Source of the DNA: Dysgonamonadaceae bacterium
Lineage (GTDB): Bacteria; Bacteroidota; Bacteroidia; Bacteroidales; Azobacteroidaceae
Reading direction: 5' to 3'
Length of the DNA stretch: 7,924 bases
Assembly: GCA_031260235.1 (NCBI GenBank)
Contig: JAIRKG010000074.1
Span: 1-7,924, forward strand
The notes beneath the pieces were generated by a model. It did no database searches and was not told where the DNA came from. It saw only the letters and a program-made list of their open reading frames with translations. Shown piece after piece: positions 1-5,287 of this stretch (its first letter is position 1; the number at the start of each line of letters is the position of its first letter). A program made the translations under genes and the position numbers.

Positions 1-1
1 G

Positions 2-139
2 TATCAAGCCGCCTTAACGTTCTACAATTTCGTGAAATTGGCAGCCGAAAGGGATGTTCCCGACGCCAAAGCAATTTACGAAGAATTGAAAAAACGTTTC
101 TCAGTACACAAACACAAAATCGGCGACGGCGAAGAATAA
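2..139 (+). CDS. C-terminal end of an unrecognised protein (5' end outside window)
   Basis: An open frame enters from the left edge and ends at TAA 137-139, giving the last 45 residues of a protein. The visible part starts YQAALTFYNFVKLAAERD and ends in a charged tail (HKHKIGDGEE). It is rich in Ala, Lys, Glu and Leu with no Gly or Pro breaks until the end, so it is probably two or three amphipathic helices in a soluble protein. No signal, membrane segment or catalytic motif is visible. I do not recognise the family and assign no function. The frame is supported by its continuity from the edge, by coding-like composition, and by a strong intrinsic terminator about 40 bases after the stop. Confidence 0.7.
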   Translation, partial: YQAALTFYNFVKLAAERDVPDAKAIYEELKKRFSVHKHKIGDGEE

Positions 140-156
140 CTCGCTTCGCCTCAACA

Positions 157-172
157 GGCAGGGTTTCCTGCC
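157..172 (+). other. Short hairpin between the partial gene and its terminator
   Basis: A perfect 6-bp inverted repeat, GGCAGG (157-162) and CCTGCC (167-172), encloses a GTTT loop. An outer GCCT/AGGC pairing (148-151 with 174-177) could extend it. It sits between the stop codon at 139 and the main terminator at 181. It may stabilise the 3' end of the transcript, but this is inference. Confidence 0.4.
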
Positions 173-180
173 AAGGCAAA

Positions 181-226
181 AAACTCCGAAATACAGGCTC
201 ACAAGCTTGATTTCGGAGTTTTTTTG
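181..226 (+). terminator. Strong rho-independent terminator, probably bidirectional
   Basis: AAACTCCGAAAT (181-192) pairs with ATTTCGGAGTTT (210-221) as a perfect 12-bp stem. After one bulged A (193), a further 6 bp with one G-T wobble form (194-199 with 204-209), closed by a 4-base loop. A T-run follows directly from 219. The bases before the stem are A-rich, so the structure could also stop transcription on the minus strand. It terminates the partial gene at the left edge. Confidence 0.85.
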
Positions 227-295
227 TTTACGCTCTTCCTTAAATCGGATGCTTTACATCTGCAAATAATCAAATTATACTTATTTTGCATCATT

Positions 296-421
296 TTGAC
301 ATCGAAAAGTATCGGCGTCGATACAAAAAGAGTCGGCATCCTCACTAAAAGCGAGGAAATCCCCACTAAAAGCGAGGAAATCCCCACTAAAAGCGAGGAT
401 TTCTATTCTAAAAGAGTAAAT
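296..421. repeat. 21-bp tandem repeat array, six units, hairpin-like
   Basis: Six contiguous 21-bp units start at 296, 317, 338, 359, 380 and 401. Units 3 to 5 are nearly identical (consensus ATCCCCACTAAAAGCGAGGA plus a final A or T). The outer units are diverged, but all six keep AAAAG at unit positions 10-14. In several units, positions 3-6 can pair with 16-19 around a 9-base loop: CGAT/GTCG (unit 2), CCTC/GAGG (unit 3), CTAT/GTAA with one mismatch (unit 6). Unit 1 does not fold in this register. The unit length is seven codons, so both strands stay open through the array (62- and 68-codon frames), but neither has a convincing start or coding-like composition. I treat it as non-coding. Confidence 0.8.
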
Positions 422-447
422 TTAGGATAAATGAAATTCTTTTCTCC

Positions 448-500
448 GGATTGCCACACCGCATAGCGGCGAAGCAATAACGTGTGAAGCAAAGCAATCC
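448..500. repeat. 53-bp imperfect palindrome, resembles an interspersed repeat
   Basis: GGATTGC (448-454) is a perfect inverted match to GCAATCC (494-500). Just inside, CACAC (455-459) pairs with GTGTG (482-486). GAAGCAA occurs twice in the right half (471-477 and 486-492). The arrangement recalls the GATTGCTTCG-type palindromic elements scattered through many bacterial genomes, but that link is by resemblance only. No T-run follows on the plus strand, so it does not look like a terminator there. Confidence 0.55.
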
Positions 501-533
501 ACAAAAAAAAACATCTATTTTCTTTAAATATAG

Positions 534-563
534 TTGCAAATTAAAAGATGTTTACTATTTTTG
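534..563 (+). promoter_or_regulatory. Bacteroidota-type promoter for the lipoprotein gene
   Basis: TTG at 534-536 and TATTTTTG at 556-563 are 19 bases apart. This fits the Bacteroidota housekeeping promoter (TTTG-like -33 box, TAnnTTTG -7 box, 19-21 base spacing). Transcription would start near 568-572, giving a leader of roughly 50 bases before the ATG at 624. Confidence 0.7.
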
Positions 564-623
564 TACCCGAATTAATAATATTAAAACCTGCCGTTGATTA
601 GGTGAAGCGGTTATATTTTTAAA

Positions 624-1043
624 ATGAAAAGTAATTTAGTTAAGTCCATTTTTACAATGGCAATTGTTTTTGTTACATTCTCAGGATTATTAAGTTCATG
701 TGAGAAAGATGACGACAAAGTAAATGCGCCGGAAAGTCTCGCCGATACATCTTGGTTGTGGGATGTTGGCGAAAGAACAACCGAAGAAAGGGTTGAAGTC
801 GGTGTTGCCGTAGAACTGGATTTTAAATCAACAACAGTGGATTTGAATATTCTTGTTGGAGGGGTAAAAGACAATGCTTTTGTTGTTACCGGATTCTCTG
901 CCGGTACATTTACTTACACTTATTCAAAGCCCAATGTAACCATCACCTTTGAAGAAGAAAAAAGCAAAGGTAGCATTGATGGAAACAAATTAACCTTCAA
1001 GGACGAGGACGGGGACGCTGTTTTCATTAGAGAAGAAGATTAA
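624..1043 (+). CDS. Small surface lipoprotein, unknown function
   Basis: A 139-residue protein. Residues 1-25 form a lipoprotein signal peptide: Lys at 2 and 7, a hydrophobic core at about 9-23, then the lipobox LSSC with Cys26 as the lipidated residue. EKDDDK follows directly. This Lys/Asp-rich stretch matches the lipoprotein export signal described for Bacteroidota, so the mature protein is probably on the outer face of the outer membrane. The rest (about 36-139) alternates short hydrophobic and polar strands (GTFTYTYS, NVTITFEEE, NKLTF) and begins with an SLADTSWLW segment, like many small lipocalin-like or META-like beta-barrel lipoproteins. I cannot name the family. The ATG fits because it places a complete signal peptide at the N-terminus. 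No Shine-Dalgarno is visible; the upstream bases are A/T-rich, as usual in this phylum. It has its own promoter and terminator, so it is monocistronic. The charged, acidic tail suggests a soluble domain. Confidence 0.85.
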   Translation: MKSNLVKSIFTMAIVFVTFSGLLSSCEKDDDKVNAPESLADTSWLWDVGERTTEERVEVGVAVELDFKSTTVDLNILVGGVKDNAFVVTGFSAGTFTYTYSKPNVTITFEEEKSKGSIDGNKLTFKDEDGDAVFIREED

Positions 1044-1063
1044 TCCGATTTGAACCTTGAGAT

Positions 1064-1097
1064 AAAAAGTTGTCTTTCAGCAAGGCAACTTTTTTTT
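1064..1097. terminator. Bidirectional rho-independent terminator
   Basis: AAAAGTTGTCT (1065-1075) pairs with AGGCAACTTTT (1083-1093) as an 11-bp stem with one G-T wobble and a 7-base loop. It runs into eight T on the plus strand (1090-1097). The A-run at 1064-1068 becomes a T-run on the minus strand, so it can end the lipoprotein transcript from the left and the gpsA transcript from the right. Confidence 0.85.
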
Positions 1098-1151
1098 GTA
1101 TATAACGGTTTTGTTTCGGAAAAATCTTGTATCTCGCCGCAATCCTGATTG

Positions 1152-1226
1152 TCAAATCGTCCGCAACTCAATTCGAAAGGTAGTTCCTTTGCCGGTATCG
1201 CTCGCGTCGAGGATGGCTTTTCCCCT
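1152..1226 (-). pseudogene. Remnant of a histidine kinase C-terminus
   Basis: On the minus strand a 24-codon open stretch, stop TGA at 1152-1154, reads RGKAILDASDTGKGTTF and continues RIELRTI. A GKGTTF motif followed by alternating hydrophobic residues is the hallmark of the ATP-lid (G2) box and last beta-strand of HATPase_c domains in two-component sensor kinases. It is cut by an in-frame TAA at 1227-1229, and no other kinase motif (H, N, G1 box) lies upstream because gpsA begins there. I read it as the decayed 3' end of a kinase gene lost between gpsA and the terminator. The match is short, so chance similarity is possible. Confidence 0.45.
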
Positions 1227-1258
1227 TTAGCAAAGGCGAAAACGGTAATCGCGCCCTG

Positions 1259-2254
1259 TCACTTAAACGTATCCGTCATTTTTTTAATGGCAGGTACTGC
1301 CGATTTCCGTTCATACAGGATAGTGTGAAGTGTATCTAAAATCGGCATGTCTACGTGGTATTCGCTGTTGATTTCCTTAATACATTTGGCGGCGAAATAG
1401 CCTTCGGCAATCATTTCCATTTCCAATTGAGCGGTTTTAACCGAATAGCCTTTGCCGATCATTGTCCCGAAAATCCGGTTCCGACTGAAACGCGAATATG
1501 CCGTAACCAGCAAATCGCCCAGATAGACCGAGTCGGAAATGTTCCTGTCCAAAGGGGCGACCGTGTTTATAAAGCGCGACATTTCCATGATGGAATTGGA
1601 AATGAAAATTGCCTGGAAATTGTCGCCATACTTCAATCCGTGACAAATGCCCGCAACGATTGCATATACGTTTTTCAAAACCGAGGCGTATTCCATACCG
1701 GATACGTCCAGACCGACGGAGGTTTTTATAAAGCGGGTAGCAAGCAGGTTGGCTATGGATTGCGCACGCGCTTCGTTGGAACAACCGATGGTGAGGTATG
1801 ACAGGCGTTCCAGGGCGACTTCTTCGGCGTGGCAAGGTCCGGCAATGATGGCAATGTTTCCGCAGGGAATATCATAAAACTTTGAAAAGTAATTGGATAT
1901 AAGCATGTTTTCGTCGGGAACAATGCCTTTGATAGCCGACACAAGGATTTTGTCTTTGAGCGGAACCGTTAGTTTTTGCAGGTGCTGTTTGAGGAAAGGA
2001 GAGGGGATTGCGAAAATCAGGACGTCACTGTTTTCCACTATCTCGTTGATATCGTCGTAGAATGTGACGAGTCCCGGATTAAATTTCACACCCGTCAGGT
2101 ATGACGGATTGTGTCCGAAAGTTTTTAATTCTTCTATCTGTTCGAGGCTACGCATGTACCAGTTGAAACTGGTTTGCGTCATTGAAATGATTTTGGCGAG
2201 TGCGGTTGCCCAACTGCCACCGCCCATGATTCCTATTTTTTCCGATTGTTCCAT
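1259..2254 (-). CDS. gpsA: NAD(P)-dependent glycerol-3-phosphate dehydrogenase
   Basis: Reduces dihydroxyacetone phosphate to sn-glycerol-3-phosphate with NAD(P)H in the cytoplasm, the entry step to phospholipid synthesis. At 331 residues it is normal full length. Residues 7-20 are the Rossmann dinucleotide loop (GIMGGGSWATALA). SAIKG at 106-110 and the catalytic Lys194 in LKNVYAIVAG are both present. GPCHAEEVA (139-147) matches the family's GP-x-x-A-x-EVA segment. GDN at 210-212 and GDLLVTAYSRFSRNRIFG (246-263) form the substrate and helical C-terminal domain signatures, and DMPILDTLHTILYE ends the fold. The ATG at 2252-2254 lies just before the Rossmann strand and fits the family start; an A-rich stretch but no Shine-Dalgarno precedes it. 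It lies 68 bp downstream of the purine permease on the same strand. I see no clear promoter or terminator in the gap, so cotranscription is likely. Transcription should end at the bidirectional hairpin at 1064-1097. Confidence 0.97.
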   Translation of the reverse strand: MEQSEKIGIMGGGSWATALAKIISMTQTSFNWYMRSLEQIEELKTFGHNPSYLTGVKFNPGLVTFYDDINEIVENSDVLIFAIPSPFLKQHLQKLTVPLKDKILVSAIKGIVPDENMLISNYFSKFYDIPCGNIAIIAGPCHAEEVALERLSYLTIGCSNEARAQSIANLLATRFIKTSVGLDVSGMEYASVLKNVYAIVAGICHGLKYGDNFQAIFISNSIMEMSRFINTVAPLDRNISDSVYLGDLLVTAYSRFSRNRIFGTMIGKGYSVKTAQLEMEMIAEGYFAAKCIKEINSEYHVDMPILDTLHTILYERKSAVPAIKKMTDTFK

Positions 2255-2322
2255 ATTTTTTTCAATTAAGAGAAAAAGGCATCCTAAATTCTCACAATTC
2301 TTAATTTTTATATTGATAATCG

Positions 2323-3645
2323 CTAACCCGTAATGGAAGATGCATCCAGAATGATCTTTAACAGGAATAACAGGGCGATTACATATACCGTAGCCGATAC
2401 ATCCTTGTGTTTTCCGGTGCAGACTTTAATAAAAGCGAAACTGAGCATACCAAATACAATTCCTTCGGCAATGCTATAAGTGAACGGCATGAATGTAATG
2501 GTAAGAAATGCGGGAAGTCCTTCGCTCATTTCGCTGAATTTGATCTTTGCTACGGATGAAATCATAAACAGCCCGACAATAATAAGAGCCGGAGATGTTG
2601 CCGCCGCCGGAACCATCAGGAATAACGGGGCAAAGAACAAGGCAAGTGCAAACATGATAGCCGTACCGACGGCTGTCAATCCGGTACGTCCGCCCGCTGC
2701 TACTCCGGATGCGCTTTCCACGTATGCGGTAATGGTACTTGTCCCCAAGATAGCGCTTCCTGCAGTTCCTACAGCATCGGAGAACAGGGCTTTTCTCATT
2801 TGGGGAAAGTTGCCGTTTTCATCGGCAAATCCCGCCTTGGAAACAACGCCTATCAACGTGCCGACCGTATCGAAGAGGTTCACAAACAGGATAGTGAAAA
2901 CCACGACGAGCATATCGAACGATAAAATGTGGTTCCATTCCAACTGTGCAAAGACGGGTGCAATAGACGGCGGCGCGCCGACGATATCGGTCTTTGGTAA
3001 TGTAACATCTCCAAGGATAATACCGAAGATCGTCGAAGCAACTATCCCTATCAGTATAGCTCCATTTATATTCTTCACGAACAGCACAGCCGTAACGATC
3101 AGCCCGAAGAAGGCAATCCATACGCTGTGTTGTGAGAAATCGCCCGGCATTACTATTGTGGCGGGACTTGCAGCTACTATTCCGGCATTCTTCAGTCCGA
3201 TCAGTGTGATAAAAAAACCTACCCCGACGGGAATGGCGTTTTTCACGGTCTTCGGTATACTCTTTATTATCAGTTCCCGTACATTGAAAAATGTGAGGAG
3301 GATAAAGATGAGACCTTCGATGAATACGGCTGTCAGTGCAAATTGCCAGGAATATCCCATTACTCCGCAGACGGTGAATGCAAAGAAAGCATTCAAGCCC
3401 ATTCCCGGAGCTTGCGCTATCGGAAGTTTGGCATACAGGGCATACAGCAAAGTTCCAAAGATTGTAGCCACAGCCGTTGCGGTAAACAGGGCATCTTTAT
3501 TCATACCGGTAGTTGAAAGGATATTCGGATTAACAATCAGTATGTACGACATGGTCAGAAAAGTAATAAGACCGGCGAGAAGTTCCCTGCGGACGGTGGT
3601 CTTATTTTCCGTCAGTTTAAACGTTTTATCAAGAAAGTTTATCAC
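2323..3645 (-). CDS. NCS2-family purine base permease (AzgA/PbuG-like)
   Basis: A 440-residue polytopic inner-membrane protein that should import adenine, guanine or hypoxanthine, driven by the proton gradient in characterised relatives. The AzgA-branch signatures are all present: QAPGMGLNAFFAF (78-90), NLFDTVGTLIGV (256-267), and the block SDAVGTAGSAILGTSTITAY followed by VESASGVAAGGRTGLTA (289-325). Hydrophobic segments cover most of the chain, consistent with the 7+7 inverted-repeat fold of the family. The length is typical. The exact base specificity cannot be read from sequence. The start is GTG (3643-3645): an in-frame TAA lies three codons upstream, the next internal Met is residue 32 inside the first membrane helix, and the family N-terminus (FKL-x-x-N-x-T-x-x-RE) is preserved only from the GTG. 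It faces purB divergently, linking salvage with purine synthesis, and is followed by gpsA. Confidence 0.95.
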   Translation of the reverse strand: MINFLDKTFKLTENKTTVRRELLAGLITFLTMSYILIVNPNILSTTGMNKDALFTATAVATIFGTLLYALYAKLPIAQAPGMGLNAFFAFTVCGVMGYSWQFALTAVFIEGLIFILLTFFNVRELIIKSIPKTVKNAIPVGVGFFITLIGLKNAGIVAASPATIVMPGDFSQHSVWIAFFGLIVTAVLFVKNINGAILIGIVASTIFGIILGDVTLPKTDIVGAPPSIAPVFAQLEWNHILSFDMLVVVFTILFVNLFDTVGTLIGVVSKAGFADENGNFPQMRKALFSDAVGTAGSAILGTSTITAYVESASGVAAGGRTGLTAVGTAIMFALALFFAPLFLMVPAAATSPALIIVGLFMISSVAKIKFSEMSEGLPAFLTITFMPFTYSIAEGIVFGMLSFAFIKVCTGKHKDVSATVYVIALLFLLKIILDASSITG

Positions 3646-3657
3646 TGTTTTTTAATA

Positions 3658-3726
3658 TTAAAAGTTCCACTTGGCGGCTATTGCAGGATTGATAACTGTT
3701 CTTGTAACCGCTTCGATTTCCTGCAT
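3658..3726 (-). CDS. Possible 22-residue leader ORF before the purine permease
   Basis: On the minus strand ATG 3724-3726 opens a 22-codon frame, MQEIEAVTRTVINPAIAAKW then NF, ending at TAA 3658-3660, 12 bases before the permease GTG and in the same frame. The ATG lies 11 bases after the -7 box at 3738-3745, so the transcript would be nearly leaderless. Close spacing to a weak GTG start with no Shine-Dalgarno would suit translational coupling. The C-terminus (AAKWNF) also resembles the last strand of outer-membrane beta-barrels, so this could instead be the decayed end of a lost barrel gene. It may equally be chance; there is no homology evidence here. Confidence 0.3.
   Translation of the reverse strand: MQEIEAVTRTVINPAIAAKWNF
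3674..3725 (-). promoter_or_regulatory. Structured leader RNA of the purine permease (candidate)
   Basis: In the permease leader (minus strand) TGCAGGA (3719-3725) and TCCTGCA (3682-3688) form a perfect 7-bp stem with a 30-base loop. Within that loop GCGG (3708-3711) can pair with CCGC (3674-3677) just beyond the stem, giving an H-type pseudoknot topology. The 5' arm of the stem overlaps the leader ORF start codon. It does not match the purine riboswitch I know from Firmicutes. A regulatory role is inference. Confidence 0.3.
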
Positions 3727-3737
3727 TTTTTGTCCGG

Positions 3738-3745
3738 CAAAGGTA
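3738..3745 (-). promoter_or_regulatory. Promoter -7 box for the purine permease
   Basis: Read on the minus strand this is TACCTTTG, a full match to the Bacteroidota TAnnTTTG -7 box. No good TTTG-like -33 box is found 19-21 bases upstream, where the sequence is A-rich, so the promoter may be weak or factor-dependent. The start of transcription would be near 3732-3734. It probably serves the permease and gpsA. Confidence 0.5.
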
Positions 3746-3830
3746 TAAATAATTTTCAAAATTCATTTTTTTAGTTCCATTAACGTTTCATTACAAGCGG
3801 ATATTTTTTGATAAGTTTTACTCATTCTGT

Positions 3831-3860
3831 TTTGTACATAAAATTTTAGTATTATCTTTA
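3831..3860 (+). promoter_or_regulatory. Promoter for the purB operon
   Basis: TTTG (3831-3834) and TATCTTTA (3853-3860) are 18 bases apart. This is close to the Bacteroidota promoter, with the last base of the -7 box changed and the spacer one base short. Predicted start is near 3865-3868, about 30 bases before the purB ATG. Confidence 0.5.
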
Positions 3861-3896
3861 CGCCCGAAATTCACAACAGATGAACATTCAATTCTT

Positions 3897-5243
3897 ATGC
3901 AACTTCATACGCTAACTTCCATATCTCCCGTTGATGGCAGATATAGAGATAAAACAGTTAATCTTGCAGCTTATTTTTCGGAATATGCGCTGATAAAGTA
4001 CCGGACTTTAGTCGAAATTGAGTATTTTATATCCCTTTGTGAACTGCCGCTTCCGCAACTCTCGGCCATAAATAATCCGGATGTTTTCAAGTCTCTGCGC
4101 AAGATTTACATTGATTTTTCGATGGAAGACGCCAAACAGGTAAAGGAAACGGAAAAAACAACCAATCATGATGTTAAAGCCGTCGAATACTTTATTAAGG
4201 AAGCATTTGACAAAATCGGATTAGAAAAATACAGGGAATTTATCCATTTCGGGTTAACGTCGCAGGACGTCAATAATACAGCAATTCCCCTGTTGATTAA
4301 AAATGCGTTGCAGGAAGAATATTTTCCATACCTGTTCCGGTTGATACGGATGTTGGAACAGCGTGCCGACGAATGGAAGAATATACCGATGATAGCGAAA
4401 ACGCACGGACAACCGGCTTCTCCTACCCGTTTGGGAAAAGAAATAAGCGTTTTTACGAACCGGTTGCAACAGCAGACCGCTTTGTTGAAACAGATTCCCA
4501 TTTCGGTTAAATTCGGCGGCGCAACGGGGAATTACAACGCTCATCACGCAGCTTATCCCAATATAGACTGGAAGTTATTCGGCGACAGGTTTGCGAAAGA
4601 AAAGTTAGGGCTTGTGCGGGAAGCATATACCACGCAAATATCGAATTATGACAATTTAAGCGCGCTGTTTGACGGATTAAAACGAATCAATACAATCTTA
4701 ATTGACCTGGCAAGAGATTTTTGGCTGTATATTTCAATGAAATATTTCAAACAGAAAATCAAATCCGGAGAAACAGGTTCGTCAGCCATGCCGCACAAAG
4801 TAAATCCCATAGATTTTGAAAATGCGGAAGGAAACTTGGGAATTGCCAACGCTATTCTGGAACATTTGTCGGCAAAACTGCCTGTTTCCCGATTGCAGCG
4901 CGACTTGACCGATTCGACAGTCTTGCGGAACGCAGGAGTTCCTTTCGCTCATATTTTAATATCTTTCCAAAGTCTTCTGAAAGGGCTGGAAAAATTGGTA
5001 TTAAACAGTCAAGCAATTGAAAACGATCTGAAAAAAGCATGGGCTGTGGTTGCCGAGGGCATTCAGACAATTTTAAGAAGGGAAGGTTATCCCAGTCCTT
5101 ATGAGGCTTTAAAAAATTTAACAAGAACAAACGAACAGGTTACGGAAGAATTAATCCGCGACTTTATTAATGCACTCAATGTTAACAATAAGATAAAAGA
5201 AGAATTAAAATCAATCACTCCTCAAAATTATACGGGGATTTAG
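3897..5243 (+). CDS. purB: Adenylosuccinate lyase
   Basis: Cytoplasmic homotetrameric lyase of the fumarase/aspartase superfamily. It releases fumarate twice in purine synthesis: from SAICAR to give AICAR, and from adenylosuccinate to give AMP. The 448-residue length and motifs fit the E. coli-type branch. TTNHDVKAVEY (88-98) carries a conserved active-site His91, KTHGQPASPTRLGKE (168-182) the general-acid His170, and GSSAMPHKVNPIDFENAEGN (294-313) the superfamily signature loop with the catalytic Ser295/296. The start is ATG 3897, giving the family N-terminus (LTSISPVDGRY). An upstream ATG at 3880 is out of frame and opens an 11-codon ORF ending at 3915, inside purB; it may only be incidental. 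No Shine-Dalgarno is visible. A promoter lies at 3831-3860, and no terminator is seen in the 44 bp before the pseudouridine synthase gene, so this is probably the first gene of a purB-rluB-asnS operon. Confidence 0.98.
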   Translation: MQLHTLTSISPVDGRYRDKTVNLAAYFSEYALIKYRTLVEIEYFISLCELPLPQLSAINNPDVFKSLRKIYIDFSMEDAKQVKETEKTTNHDVKAVEYFIKEAFDKIGLEKYREFIHFGLTSQDVNNTAIPLLIKNALQEEYFPYLFRLIRMLEQRADEWKNIPMIAKTHGQPASPTRLGKEISVFTNRLQQQTALLKQIPISVKFGGATGNYNAHHAAYPNIDWKLFGDRFAKEKLGLVREAYTTQISNYDNLSALFDGLKRINTILIDLARDFWLYISMKYFKQKIKSGETGSSAMPHKVNPIDFENAEGNLGIANAILEHLSAKLPVSRLQRDLTDSTVLRNAGVPFAHILISFQSLLKGLEKLVLNSQAIENDLKKAWAVVAEGIQTILRREGYPSPYEALKNLTRTNEQVTEELIRDFINALNVNNKIKEELKSITPQNYTGI

Positions 5244-5287
5244 TTCACTGGAAAGTAAAAAAACAAACAATTAAAAATCAATCCGAA

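Larger units (their letters stand above)
226..533. other. Gene-free intergenic stretch
   Basis: Between the terminator and the lipoprotein promoter I find no ORF with a credible start, coding composition or recognisable product. The stretch holds the 21-bp array (296-421) and the 53-bp palindrome (448-500), plus AT-rich sequence with an A-run at 503-511. No tRNA-like or other RNA gene is apparent by eye. Confidence 0.6.

Noticed and set aside
224..430. 68-codon plus-strand and 62-codon minus-strand frames across the 21-bp array
   Set aside because: The frames stay open because the repeat unit is a multiple of three. They give simple heptad repeats, the plus-strand ATG lies inside the terminator T-run, and no promoter or start context is seen.
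1355..1944. Several ORFs of 63-148 codons on both strands inside gpsA
   Set aside because: They are alternate-frame shadows of gpsA, whose motifs are complete and uninterrupted.
2480..3655. 391-codon open frame antisense to the permease
   Set aside because: It is the complementary shadow of a clear membrane transporter; its translation has no recognisable domain and it overlaps the permease start and leader.
3646..3740. Purine (guanine/adenine) riboswitch before the permease
   Set aside because: The three-way junction and loop sequences of the known purine aptamer are not present; only an unfamiliar stem is seen.
3880..3915. 11-codon ORF overlapping the purB start
   Set aside because: It starts 17 bases before the purB ATG in another frame and has no sign of conservation visible here, so I do not annotate it as a gene.
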